A stretch of 64,000 nt of DNA from Natrinema sp. DC36 (GTDB lineage: Archaea; Halobacteriota; Halobacteria; Halobacteriales; Natrialbaceae): positions 1,984,001 to 2,048,000 of the forward strand of contig NZ_CP084472.1 in assembly GCF_020405225.1 (NCBI RefSeq), given 5' to 3'. Below, one piece after another: positions 16,134 through 24,169 of this stretch (positions are counted from its first letter, which is position 1; every line of letters starts with the position of its first letter). The position numbers and the translations under genes are program-made. Under the pieces are notes generated by a model. That model was not told the DNA's origin, did not search any database, and saw only the letters and a list, made by a program, of their open reading frames with translations.

Positions 16134-16499
16134 TCAGTTGTGACGTTCGCTGAAGAACTCTTTCTGGTGCTCAGCGCATAGCCATTCCTCGCCTGGCCCA
16201 GCTACTGCGTCGCGGTCACACCCCTCTCTTTCACACGTCTGCCCTTCCGGTGGCGATTTTGCACCTCTGTCACCCATTTCGGCTGACTCTTCGATGATTT
16301 TCCGAGCTTCCTCGTCAACATCAAAATCTCCATCGTCGGGATGGTTCTTCACCATCGCCGTGCCGACCGCATCAAGCACTTCGTCAGCGCTCATCTCAGC
16401 GAGCTCTTCTTTAGAGATTCCTTCTTCGTCTAGGGCATTCAGGACATCTTCGCGTTTTGCGACGATATAATCGTCGTCAAGAATCGGGTCGTCAGTCAT
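16134..16499 (-). CDS. Small acidic protein with C-terminal zinc-finger-like motif
   Basis: A 121-residue protein from the ATG at 16499. The N-terminal half is helical and acidic (KREDVLNALDEEGISKEELA, then EMSADEVLDAVGTAMVKNHP). The C-terminal part has GQTCEREGCDRDAVAGPGEE followed by WLCAEHQKEFF, i.e. C-x4-C-x13-C-x2-H, a plausible zinc site. The family is not recognised, but a broken copy of exactly this C-terminal part occurs at 30261-30371, so it belongs to a duplicated plasmid gene set. It is convergent with the fragment at 15801 and downstream of a winged-helix gene. Confidence 0.7.
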   Translation of the reverse strand: MTDDPILDDDYIVAKREDVLNALDEEGISKEELAEMSADEVLDAVGTAMVKNHPDDGDFDVDEEARKIIEESAEMGDRGAKSPPEGQTCEREGCDRDAVAGPGEEWLCAEHQKEFFSERHN

Positions 16500-16578
16500 G
16501 GTGTGTGTTTTGTGGGGTTGCTTCAAGATGGTATCGACCAGGAAGACGTGGTAGAAATTCGTATCTGTCTGAGCCGGT

Positions 16579-16866
16579 TCACGAAGTGTTCAGATAATAG
16601 TGTTTGAGAGTGGTTTCAGCGTTGAAGAGACCGGTTCCCGTTAGTTCATCTCGTCCACTGCCGGTTAATCTGTAGTTCGATACAGTGTCTCGGGCATTGG
16701 GTTTCTCCACGATGTTCGCGTCGATGAGCTGTTGCAGATGTTCCTGAATCTCTTCTCGTTCCAGACTGGGGTTCATCTCGTCGAGTTCGAGCAGGGATGG
16801 TGACTCGTTCGGGTGGGCGACAATTCCTTGGAGAATTGTGAACTGTGTTTTCGGGATCTGGGCCAT
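16579..16866 (-). CDS. Winged-helix DNA-binding protein
   Basis: A 95-residue protein: KTQFTILQGIVAHPNESPSL, then EREEIQEHLQQLIDANIVEK, then NYRLTGSGRDELTGTGLFNA. The helix-helix-wing pattern is that of haloarchaeal MarR/ArsR-like one-domain regulators, with an extra C-terminal helix for dimerisation. No ligand-binding residues can be seen. It lies in a minus-strand row of plasmid-type genes and may regulate them. Confidence 0.75.
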   Translation of the reverse strand: MAQIPKTQFTILQGIVAHPNESPSLLELDEMNPSLEREEIQEHLQQLIDANIVEKPNARDTVSNYRLTGSGRDELTGTGLFNAETTLKHYYLNTS

Positions 16867-16967
16867 GTGCTATTGTTGGTGTGTTCGGGGTTAGTTCTTC
16901 TCGTGGTTACTTGAGAACCGGGTAGTACTCTGGTATTCCAACTCTCCAGACTGGATTCATAAGTGGG

Positions 16968-17645
16968 TTAGGCTGTGTGTTGCTCGACGAGTTCTTCTGG
17001 GTTCAGCCGGTCTGTGCTCCAAGTTACTTCAGTTGAGTATTCGACGTTGAAGGGATGCTGGTAGCCGCGGACGTGGTCGCCGACAACAGGGTGCACTGCG
17101 GATGCTGCGTCACGGAAGAGGTCTTTCTCAACACGATCGAGTTCTGGCGCGCCGTGGTACTCGATCGTGGTGGTAGGTGCGGTGAAGTGCATCCGGTTTT
17201 CGCCTCCGATCACTGCCAGGTTGCCATTGATGATCCCGTCACGCCACCAATCGCTGATGGCCATCTGTCGGTTTTCGATTGCAGTAATGGCTTGATCGGT
17301 GTTTGCTGTCCAGTGTTCGGCGTTTTCGAGGATTTCTCGGGCAGCATTGAGGTCAAGTTCTTCGTGTTCGACCGATGGGTTCCCGGCGGTGATGTAGTGG
17401 ATTGTGCGTTCTGGGCCTTGCTGGTTCGTATGTGTCTCGATGAGTAGCCATACTTCGTGTTTGCGGTGCAGGTTGTAAGTGATAGGGAGACTGTTGCGTC
17501 CCCAATTGGCGACTCGAGTGTTACGATCGATGCCGATGGCATCGAGTGCATCTCCGCTGATTTTGACTTTGTCACCCGTTCGCTTGCAGTCATCCAGTGT
17601 TTCGATTGCTTCTTCTGCTATGGAGCGTGGATTTGTTTTGGACAT
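16968..17645 (-). CDS. Conserved-looking protein of unknown function
   Basis: A 225-residue protein from the ATG at 17645, with no recognised domain. It begins SKTNPRSIAEEAIETLDDCK and has two tryptophan-rich segments (WGRNSLPITYN and ISDWWRDGIINGNLAVIGG) and an acidic C-terminus. An in-frame extension to 17870 would cross an ORB-like motif and a duplicated noncoding repeat, so it is rejected. ATATATACATAAATAAT just upstream is a likely promoter. Position next to the partition genes suggests a plasmid maintenance role, but this is only context. Confidence 0.6.
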   Translation of the reverse strand: MSKTNPRSIAEEAIETLDDCKRTGDKVKISGDALDAIGIDRNTRVANWGRNSLPITYNLHRKHEVWLLIETHTNQQGPERTIHYITAGNPSVEHEELDLNAAREILENAEHWTANTDQAITAIENRQMAISDWWRDGIINGNLAVIGGENRMHFTAPTTTIEYHGAPELDRVEKDLFRDAASAVHPVVGDHVRGYQHPFNVEYSTEVTWSTDRLNPEELVEQHTA

Positions 17646-17782
17646 ATTATTTATGTATATATGATCACGTTGTGTTAAGTCTGTGGGGAAAAGAAAGATG
17701 ATTTGCCTATATGTGTTCTTGCCAATGGTGGGGTCTGGGTGAAATGCCCACCAGTCACTGATAAACCTCTGGGAACACCTAA

Positions 17783-17804
17783 CCCACTCACACTGAGGGG
17801 TGTC
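17783..17804 (+). repeat. ORB-like motif 2
   Basis: CCCACTCACACTGAGGGGTG followed by TC; the same variant (CACACTGAGGGG) recurs at 33213-33230. The G-rich end resembles archaeal origin recognition boxes. Confidence 0.4.
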
Positions 17805-17807
17805 GGC

Positions 17808-17870
17808 GAAGGCAGGAAGACGTTGCAGATCCGATTCTAATGCGGTGAAAGGTGGGGTGATTGTACTCAT
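17808..17870 (+). repeat. Duplicated noncoding segment, copy A
   Basis: Begins GAAGGCAGGAAGACGTTGCA and ends with AAGGTGGGGTGATTGTACTC. The copy at 25780-25840 keeps GAAGGCAGGAAG, GTTGCA and GAAGGTGGGGTAATTATGGT with small differences. Confidence 0.5.
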
Positions 17871-18205
17871 AATCCAAGGCCGGTGTCTCTATGTGTCGAT
17901 ATCTCCCTATTTACAGAAAAGACGACAGTTCTGGAGAGGTCGTGCTCGCATCGGCTAGCGCAGGCGTCCTCTTCGAACCAACTTGTGTGTAGGACTTATC
18001 GTGTCTTGAGCACAGATACGGACTCCTCACTGGGCACTTTTTCGATGGAGTTAACGAGGACATCTACGGCCCCAGAGTCATCCATACTCCCGGGGAGAAC
18101 AGATGTCGCTCCCTGATTCTGGTACGGCTTCTGTGGACTTCCAGAACCAGCGTCTGACGCAGCTTTAAACCTATAGCACTCACTATATGAATTACTACAG
18201 TGAAT

Positions 18206-18213
18206 CCTATAGG
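18206..18213. promoter_or_regulatory. CCTATAGG palindrome before parA
   Basis: An 8-base palindrome 9 bases before the parA ATG, with a related half-match CCTATAG at 18170-18176. The same palindrome occurs right after the downstream gene at 19463. Likely operator or centromere site for the partition pair. Confidence 0.45.
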
Positions 18214-18222
18214 TGGCCTTGA

Positions 18223-19071
18223 ATGACTACACGAATCGCCAGCTTCCTCGATAAAGGAGGGACAGGCAAAACCACCAGTATCGCACACCTCGGCGTCGCA
18301 CTCACCCAACAGGGCCATGATGTCCTGCTAATCGATCTCGCTGGCAAGCAGGGCGACCTCGCCAAAGCGTTCGACGTCTGGAGCGACGTCCAGGACGCCA
18401 TTGAGGCCGACGAAGCGTGGCCCAACATTAGCACTGTCTTCGACGACGCTTGGCCGACCATCGCGGGGAAGCTTGGCGACGACGCCGTCCACGACCTCGT
18501 CTACGAGACCGACGAAGACGTCGATCTCATCCCCGCCCACCCGGGCCTCGATACGCTGGACTCCGAGCTGGGAAATATCGATGATGCTGGCGAACGCTAC
18601 GCGCGCCTGGAGGCGTTCCTCGATGACTATGTGGAGGGTCTCCCCTACGACATTGTTCTCATCGATCTTCCCGGGATGTCGAACAACGTCACCTACAATG
18701 GTCTCTGGGCAGCCCGGCGTGTCCTCGCTCCGGTTGAGATGGGGCCGTTTGAAGCCGAGCAGGCTGGCGCACTCCGCGAAGACCTTGAGAAGATTCGGTC
18801 GAGCTTCGGGATCGACGTCGAACTCGTGATGGTACTTCCAAACAAGGTTGACGACCGCACCAACCTCGCCACCGAGTACTTGGAGGCGTTCCACGAGGAA
18901 TACCCCGACACAATTGCACCTGAGTACGTCCCGTACTCACAGGACATCCGTAACGCCACCCAGCAGGGTATGACTGCCTTCGAGCTGGAGAATCCGAGCA
19001 CGACTGCACAGCGCGCGCGTGAGGCGTTCCTCGCTGACGCAGAGGCACTCATCGAACGCGTGGAGGACTAA
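18223..19071 (+). CDS. parA: ParA-family partition ATPase
   Basis: A 282-residue protein. The deviant Walker A with signature lysine, DKGGTGKTTS, is at residues 10-19. Further motifs are the A' region (VLLIDLAGKQGDLA) and Walker B (YDIVLIDLPG). Such ATPases bind DNA when ATP-bound and move plasmids or chromosomes with a ParB-like partner. High GC and strongly acidic composition contrast with the AT-rich flanks. The stop is two bases before the next gene, which is probably the partner. ATG at 18223 is well placed behind the CCTATAGG operator. Confidence 0.9.
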   Translation: MTTRIASFLDKGGTGKTTSIAHLGVALTQQGHDVLLIDLAGKQGDLAKAFDVWSDVQDAIEADEAWPNISTVFDDAWPTIAGKLGDDAVHDLVYETDEDVDLIPAHPGLDTLDSELGNIDDAGERYARLEAFLDDYVEGLPYDIVLIDLPGMSNNVTYNGLWAARRVLAPVEMGPFEAEQAGALREDLEKIRSSFGIDVELVMVLPNKVDDRTNLATEYLEAFHEEYPDTIAPEYVPYSQDIRNATQQGMTAFELENPSTTAQRAREAFLADAEALIERVED

Positions 19072-19073
19072 CC

Positions 19074-19457
19074 ATGGACGAAGACCTCGAACAACTACGC
19101 GAACAGACCAGTTCTGGCGACCGCCTCGACGAGGCGAGTAGTAAACAGGAACAGCACGAACTCCAGGAAGCAATCCTCGATGAACTGGAGGCGATTGACG
19201 CTGGTGGGAAACAGAAGACAGTGAGTGTGTGGGACGGGCCGATGGCTGCGCTACTCGGTGCGCTTGAAGCCCACGAGGATGATTTGGTTGAGACGGGTGA
19301 ACAGTTGCGTGACGCACTGGGAATCGAGGACGAGAGTGAGCCCGACCGGAGCGAGGTGCTCCGGCTGGCCCTTCGCCTCGGCTTCGAGACCGCGGCACCT
19401 GACAAACTCGATGCCACCCGCGGTGCGGTCGAAGAACACGCCAGTCAGCGACTATAG
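19074..19457 (+). CDS. Probable partition partner (small acidic protein)
   Basis: A 127-residue protein starting two bases after parA stops. The first 45 residues are a coiled-coil-like acidic helix (DEDLEQLREQTSSGDRLDEA). The C-terminal half reads SEVLRLALRLGFETAAPDKL, which resembles the short helices of ribbon-helix-helix or plasmid partition adaptor proteins. No ParB nuclease domain is present. Function inferred from coupling to parA; a CCTATAGG palindrome follows the stop. Confidence 0.6.
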   Translation: MDEDLEQLREQTSSGDRLDEASSKQEQHELQEAILDELEAIDAGGKQKTVSVWDGPMAALLGALEAHEDDLVETGEQLRDALGIEDESEPDRSEVLRLALRLGFETAAPDKLDATRGAVEEHASQRL

Positions 19458-19462
19458 CAATT

Positions 19463-19470
19463 CCTATAGG
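19463..19470. promoter_or_regulatory. CCTATAGG palindrome after the partition pair
   Basis: Identical to the site before parA, so the pair is bracketed. CATAGGG follows 8 bases later. Candidate centromere-like site or operator. Confidence 0.4.
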
Positions 19471-19661
19471 GTTTCACATAGGGAATTTGCTCTGGTTCAT
19501 GCAGGGTGAATCTACCTATTCCCAGTTTGGGTGTCTCGGCAGGTTTTCTGTGGCTGTGGTCGGTGCCTGTGGCCCGCGACCTCTAACTGTGTTATGGGGC
19601 TGTTTACTGTTCATGAGGTCAGCAGTCCCTGTTTAGATGTTGTTCTCGCTGAGTGCCGAAA

Positions 19662-20486
19662 TCACTGTTTCAAGATTCCCGCTTTCTGGACTTTGATATC
19701 CGATTGGAAGCTATGCTCCCGGGCGCGATCCAAAACAAGATCGACAACGTCTACAGACTCCCAAGAACTCTCGTCGAAACCTTGGACGGAAATCAAGGGT
19801 CTTTCTGGATGAGCACTTGCAGCAATGCCTGCGTAGCCGTGAACTGTGTACTCTTCACTCCGCAATTGGGTGGCGAGTTTGTGCCCCGCCTTGTGTCCAC
19901 AAGCCTCACAACCTGACTTTGCGAGATTCGTGACAACACCTTTCTTGCGAAGGTCTGCGAATATGTCGTGCACCTGAATGGGATAATCAGTCGCTGGACG
20001 TATATCGCGCCCGTCGCAGTCCATGTCCTCAACAGCATTGATTGCGAACTCGGGACGACGATGACTCAGGTCAATCCCTTCGTTCAATCCGTCCAGAGCT
20101 GGTTCAGGAAATCCTGGCACCGGTTCTAGGCTCCGTGAAGTGCCACTTTCCTGAATCAAACGGTCATAGTATGTCCGAACGAGATCATCAAGCAGTTGAT
20201 CGTGGTGTTCTTCTTTGACAACTTGGCAGACGATGGGGTGCAGCGCGAGCGTATCGTCTTCGCGTACACGCAGATAGTCTGCCACGAGTACTGGATCAAC
20301 ATCAAAACGATTTTGCAGTTCCAAGCTATTCATATTCGCTCGATCGAAGAGTCTGCCAGCTTCCGCAGAATGAACCCCTGAGAGAGAATCAATATTCGTC
20401 TCGATGTGGTGGTTGATTGCTGTACGGTTTTGAGACGGCAGTAGTGGCTCGGCGTTCGGTGGAAGAGTCAGTTGGCCTTTCAACAT
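19662..20486 (-). CDS. Unknown protein with DUF6891-like C-terminal part
   Basis: A 274-residue protein. The first 120 residues are not recognised. The second half reads IFADLRKKGVVTNLAKSGCE, then ACGHKAGHKLATQL, then a GYAGIA segment and ESVDVVDLVLDRAREHSF. This recalls DUF6891 proteins (helix, CxxC-G turn, short strands), although one expected cysteine is missing; the resemblance is by eye only. It is AT-richer than the parA pair and transcribed towards it. Unusual for the window, it has an ordinary rather than strongly acidic composition. Confidence 0.6.
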   Translation of the reverse strand: MLKGQLTLPPNAEPLLPSQNRTAINHHIETNIDSLSGVHSAEAGRLFDRANMNSLELQNRFDVDPVLVADYLRVREDDTLALHPIVCQVVKEEHHDQLLDDLVRTYYDRLIQESGTSRSLEPVPGFPEPALDGLNEGIDLSHRRPEFAINAVEDMDCDGRDIRPATDYPIQVHDIFADLRKKGVVTNLAKSGCEACGHKAGHKLATQLRSEEYTVHGYAGIAASAHPERPLISVQGFDESSWESVDVVDLVLDRAREHSFQSDIKVQKAGILKQ

Positions 20487-20849
20487 ATGGAAATAAGGTC
20501 ATTTATCACTTATAAGGCTCTGGGTTGGATCGAGAATACAGCAGGCAGTAGTTTGCTTCAACCGGGATGTTTCTGTGTTCACGGGGTGGGGGTGGCCGTC
20601 CTTGCTATTTGCTTATGAAGATTCACGGTCACAAACGTACGTGAAACAATACTCCGGTAGGATTGAACTTCCTCAGCCCAAGGAACTCATGACTCGACAA
20701 TTACTAAAATACTCCGTGCAGTTGGTGTAGGAAGTTGGGCTTACCTTCAGACAAGTCGACGTAACTGCTTCAAACACCTATTGATGACCGCATCCATCAC
20801 CATCTGTCCGTCGTCGACGAGGCCCACTGCAATCAAAAAGGGCTGAATC

Positions 20850-20890
20850 CGCCCGGGACTATACCCAAAAAGGCACGAATCCTCTTTTTC
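20850..20890 (+). repeat. 41-base dispersed repeat, copy A
   Basis: Begins CCGCCCGGGACTATACCCAA and ends ACGAATCCTCTTTTT. It matches 32148-32188 at 38 of 41 positions; flanking sequence is unrelated. Confidence 0.65.
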
Positions 20891-20972
20891 GAGGGTGTTA
20901 TTGCCGGGATATGCTGGTGGTGAATTCGGTCTCGAAGTCTCTGTGACGCGCGCGATCGAGTCCCATCTCTGG

Positions 20973-21018
20973 CAAGTGACGTGTGCGTGTGACGCGTCAC
21001 TGTGACGTGTGACTTGTG
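20973..21018 (+). repeat. GTGTGAC-rich tract
   Basis: Overlapping words AAGTGACGTGTGCGTGTGAC, then GCGTCACTGTGACGTGTGAC. Similar tracts are at 33001-33084 (noncoding) and 14141-14185 (inside the DUF7344 gene). Confidence 0.45.
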
Positions 21019-21024
21019 CAATAA

Positions 21025-21033
21025 GTCTATATA
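21025..21033 (+). promoter_or_regulatory. TATA box of the 64-residue acidic protein gene
   Basis: GTCTATATAG is centred about 27 bases before the ATG at 21057, typical of leaderless transcription. Confidence 0.5.
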
Positions 21034-21056
21034 GCGGCGGTACGGGCGTTGTATCG

Positions 21057-21251
21057 ATGTCTGATCAAGATGAAGTGTCCGAGTTTGGTGCGCATGCCGT
21101 TGATCCGGGGATCGGTAGCGACGACGATCAAGAGCACAGTACCAGGCCCAACAACGATGAGGACGGAGACGAATTTGAGCCGGAATTTCGTCGGATGACG
21201 CGTGAGGAAGTGATGGCGGTCGGCAACAGAGACGAGGACGGCGAGGAGTAA
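21057..21251 (+). CDS. Small very acidic protein
   Basis: A 64-residue protein with long runs of Asp and Glu (GIGSDDDQEH, EDGDEFEPEF) and a more helical end, RRMTREEVMAVGNRDEDGEE. Not recognised. The in-frame start at 21009 lies before the TATA box, so 21057 is chosen. Composition and a good promoter support it as a real haloarchaeal gene. An ORB-like motif begins 12 bases after the stop. Confidence 0.6.
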   Translation: MSDQDEVSEFGAHAVDPGIGSDDDQEHSTRPNNDEDGDEFEPEFRRMTREEVMAVGNRDEDGEE

Positions 21252-21262
21252 GGCCCGACCCA

Positions 21263-21287
21263 CCCCACTCACAACGAGGGGTGTGTC
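21263..21287 (+). repeat. ORB-like motif 3
   Basis: Contains the full consensus CACTCACAACGAGGGGTGTG; identical over this core to the copy at 33177. Confidence 0.45.
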
Positions 21288-21403
21288 GATTCCTTCTGAA
21301 CTGCCTGTCGGGCTAGCCGAACCGGCTATCACACGACCGCTACGGGTCAGTATCGGCGCAATCGAATATGTTTAAAGTGGATCAATAAGTACAGAGTGCA
21401 GAC

Positions 21404-22366
21404 CTATCGTTGCGTGTCCTCGTACGTTGACCCCACGCAGACAGTGAGCGACTGTGGATCTGTAAACAACACGAGTTCGTCATGGGTGTTTAGCTCACCG
21501 TCGAGACTGAACGTGATCGGATCACTACCGAGTCCTCGAATCTCTAGTTGGCTCGTCCGGACGTGGTGTACGTGTTCAGTATCGCGGCCAAATACTCGCT
21601 GCGCAGTCGCTTCAGCCAGAGTGTCACTCGGAGGCATCTCCTCGATTAGGACGACGTCGAACAGTCCGTCCTCGACGTTGGCCTGCCCGCCACGATTGAT
21701 GAATCGCCGGACATTCCCAACGAGCATACACAGCGCTTCCCCCGACCAGGTCGTTTCCTCGCCGTCCGAGATAGCAGTGAGATCGATGTGAAGTCCCTGA
21801 AATTCTGCGAATTTCTGTAGACTGGCAACGACGAACGCCAGCGAGCCGAACCGTTCTTTCAGGTCGTCTGATGTCCCCACGCTTACCTCGGCAGGTAATC
21901 CAGCAATACACGACACGACGAATGGTTCCTCTCCAGCGAACCCGACGTCGATTCGTCGTCGCTCACCGTGGTCAAGAAGGTCGAATCCCTCTTCGATGCT
22001 TGCTACCCCGATGTTCGTTGCAAAGATGTTCTCCGTTCCCGTCGGAATCACACCGAGGGTTACCTTCCCGAGAGCAGATGCCTCTACGAGGCCACGGACG
22101 ACCTCGTGGAGCGTCCCGTCGCCACCCGCGACAGCCAGTCGATCAACGTCGTTCACGGTAGCATCCTGCGCGAGCTGCACCGCGTGTTCTTCGTGTGTCG
22201 TTTCCTGGATCGTATAGTTCCGCTCAGCTGCGAACTGGCGAACGTCGTCAACGTGGTCTGCCGTTCCGCTCGTCGGGTTAATGATAATCCACTGGTCGCT
22301 CCCGTCTGAGGGGGTTGAGGAGCGGCTGTTCTGGTCGTCAGATGCTGGGTTTCTATTGTCAGCCAT
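21404..22366 (-). CDS. Diacylglycerol/lipid kinase family protein
   Basis: A 320-residue protein from the ATG at 22366. INPTSG (29-34) and GGDGTLHEV (81-89) form the nucleotide-binding loops, followed by GVIPTGTENIFATNIG, the family's GTxNxxA motif with a Glu insertion. The C-terminal beta domain (SGEALCMLVGNVR, then DGELNTHDELVLF) is complete. These enzymes phosphorylate lipids or sphingoid bases; the haloarchaeal substrate is unknown. The start overlaps the antiporter stop by 8 bases, so it is the last gene of the four-gene membrane operon and may couple lipid signalling or remodelling to ion transport. Confidence 0.85.
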   Translation of the reverse strand: MADNRNPASDDQNSRSSTPSDGSDQWIIINPTSGTADHVDDVRQFAAERNYTIQETTHEEHAVQLAQDATVNDVDRLAVAGGDGTLHEVVRGLVEASALGKVTLGVIPTGTENIFATNIGVASIEEGFDLLDHGERRRIDVGFAGEEPFVVSCIAGLPAEVSVGTSDDLKERFGSLAFVVASLQKFAEFQGLHIDLTAISDGEETTWSGEALCMLVGNVRRFINRGGQANVEDGLFDVVLIEEMPPSDTLAEATAQRVFGRDTEHVHHVRTSQLEIRGLGSDPITFSLDGELNTHDELVLFTDPQSLTVCVGSTYEDTQR

Positions 22367-23624
22367 CGTCGTTCTCACTCTCGTTCCCCGCCTCTGGATC
22401 GCCGTCACGACCACCTTCCATCCTGCGGGAGAACGGCGTGGCCGAGAGGCCGTGTGCAACGAGGGAAGCGCACAACAAGAGCGATGCGACCGGCCAGATA
22501 CTGTCCAGCCCGGTCTGTCGTTCAGCGAGCATCGCGTAGAAGAGCGTCGAAATCCCGATTGGGCCGAACCAGGCAGTGAACACCTGCTCCTTTCGCGTTT
22601 GGAGCGGTCGGAACCACCGAGACAAGCCCATGATGACAGGTGGTCGCCGGAGGAGTAAAATCAGCACCGCGAGGACGAGTCCACGCCACCCAAGTTCCAA
22701 CCATGCCTCCCACGGTATCGCCAGGCCCACGAAGACAAACGCGGGAAGGACGAAAAACTTCGTCATCGCCTGCTGCATCTGTGCCTCTTCAGTCGGCTCC
22801 TTAGTGCCGGGCCCTATCCGGTAGGCAATGCCAGCGACGAACACCGCCAATACGCCGTCAACCCCGAGGAGACGAGCCGCACCCAGAACGACGAAGGTGA
22901 GTGCCAATGTGTACGCGAGGAAGGTTCCCTTCTCGACGATCCCGACAGATTCAGTCCACGTCAGGAGCCTCGACGACCCGTACCCGAGAATCGCGCCAAG
23001 GAGGACAGCGCCACCAATTTGCCAGCCGATCACGTTAACGAGCCACCGCGAAATGACCTCTCCCCGTGGTTGTGTCAGGACGAGTATCGGGAGCAGAACC
23101 AGGGGGTACACGGCTCCGTCGTTGGCACCCGACTCGGCGGAGATGAAGTGACGAACCCGCGCAGGCACGTACTTCTCCGCAATGTCGCCGGTGACGATGG
23201 TCGTCGCGACGATCGGATCGGTTGAGGCGACTGTGGCCCCGATGAGTATCGCCACCCAGAACGAGACGCCGAGGAGCCCCCAGACGAGGAGGCCGCTCAC
23301 CGCCATCATCAGAACCATGCCGAGACCCAGGACAACCGCGAGCGACCGCCAGTTCTTCAGCGGATACCCGCTTGGAAGACGCAACGCGACGCCCATGTCC
23401 GCGACGGCGAGGGTCACCCGCGAGACCTCTTGGAGAAGACGGGTCTGGTCGCCGGCGACAGAGAGACTCAGCAGACCCAATCCTGCTGGGCCGATGAGTG
23501 CACCGAGGACGACGCCAGTCAGTGGTTCGGTCAGATACCACCGTTGCTGGAACCACTTCGTGAACAACCCCAAGAGCAAGACGACCAGGCCGAAGAGAAG
23601 GAGCCAGCTGTAGAGTCCGTTCAT
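22359..23624 (-). CDS. Cation:proton antiporter (CPA family)
   Basis: A 421-residue protein with about 12 hydrophobic segments. Typical motifs are LGALIGPAGLG near residues 40-50, IGATVASTDPIVATTIVTGD at about 128-147, and SAESGANDGAVYPLVLLPIL at about 163-182, where the acidic residues are the presumed ion-binding sites. The length is near the NhaP/CPA minimum, with no large cytoplasmic C-terminal domain. Function: Na+ or K+ against H+ exchange across the membrane. It overlaps the DUF421 gene by 4 bases and the lipid kinase gene by 8. Confidence 0.9.
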   Translation of the reverse strand: MNGLYSWLLLFGLVVLLLGLFTKWFQQRWYLTEPLTGVVLGALIGPAGLGLLSLSVAGDQTRLLQEVSRVTLAVADMGVALRLPSGYPLKNWRSLAVVLGLGMVLMMAVSGLLVWGLLGVSFWVAILIGATVASTDPIVATTIVTGDIAEKYVPARVRHFISAESGANDGAVYPLVLLPILVLTQPRGEVISRWLVNVIGWQIGGAVLLGAILGYGSSRLLTWTESVGIVEKGTFLAYTLALTFVVLGAARLLGVDGVLAVFVAGIAYRIGPGTKEPTEEAQMQQAMTKFFVLPAFVFVGLAIPWEAWLELGWRGLVLAVLILLLRRPPVIMGLSRWFRPLQTRKEQVFTAWFGPIGISTLFYAMLAERQTGLDSIWPVASLLLCASLVAHGLSATPFSRRMEGGRDGDPEAGNESENDDG

Positions 23625-24169
23625 GGCTCACTGGGAGGCTGCATCGGTTGTTCGTCGGGGATGACCGGCCCGAGGGCCGAGCCGTCTTTGACTGACGTAA
23701 TAACCGATACCTTGCCGTCTGGCTCAAGGACGAGCGCTTCGACTTCATCCATCGAACCTACGTTCTCCTTCCGAACGGCCCCCCGTAGCTCGCTCTCGGT
23801 CACGCGCTGATCACCCATTGCATCCCGCAGGAACTCCCCGCGGAAGTAGAGTAGCGCCGGGTCGTTCTTCAGCGCCCGCTCGAAGCGAGGCCACCGGGTC
23901 TGGAGCCACGCCGCAATGTATTGTAGCACAATGAGGAGTGCGAAGGCGGTGAGAGCTTCTGCGAGTGCAACAGAGTTGGCCGTGAGGGCCCGACCGAACA
24001 CCGCCCCAAGCGCGACGGTCACGATGAAGTCGAAGGCGTTCATGCTCGCAATCGTTCGACTCCCCGAGAGGCGTAAGAACACGACGAGAGACGCATACAT
24101 CGCAATGCCAACGACGATGACATGGAGGATCGCCTCCCAGCCGGCAAAGAAGACGTTTGCACTACTCAT
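23621..24169 (-). CDS. DUF421 (YetF-like) membrane protein
   Basis: A 182-residue protein from the ATG at 24169. Three N-terminal membrane segments (residues 15-95), with RLSGSRTIASMNAFDFIVTV between them, are diagnostic of DUF421. A cytoplasmic alpha-beta domain follows (PALLYFRGEFLRDAMGDQRV, then VEALVLEPDGKVSVI). The family occurs in bacteria and archaea; its role is unsettled. Start overlaps the stop of the channel gene and its own stop overlaps the antiporter start, showing tight coupling. Confidence 0.88.
   Translation of the reverse strand: MSSANVFFAGWEAILHVIVVGIAMYASLVVFLRLSGSRTIASMNAFDFIVTVALGAVFGRALTANSVALAEALTAFALLIVLQYIAAWLQTRWPRFERALKNDPALLYFRGEFLRDAMGDQRVTESELRGAVRKENVGSMDEVEALVLEPDGKVSVITSVKDGSALGPVIPDEQPMQPPSEP

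Larger units (their letters stand above)
17646..18222. other. Intergenic region upstream of parA with ORB-like motif and duplicated segment
   Basis: No gene supported. It holds an ORB-like motif (17783-17804), a segment (17808-17870) repeated at 25780-25840, the block TGTGTCGATATCTCCCTATT (similar to 34570-34590), and at its right end a TTTAAA box with CCTATAG and CCTATAGG sites before parA. Confidence 0.5.
20487..21056. other. Gene-free stretch with 41-base repeat and GTGTGAC tract
   Basis: No gene supported. It contains the repeat at 20850-20890 (second copy at 32148), a run rich in GTGTGAC/GTGACGT words at 20973-21018, and the promoter of the gene at 21057. Confidence 0.5.

Noticed and set aside
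17646-17870. N-terminal extension of the protein at 16968-17645
   Set aside because: It would cross an ORB-like motif and a duplicated noncoding segment; the added residues look like chance sequence.
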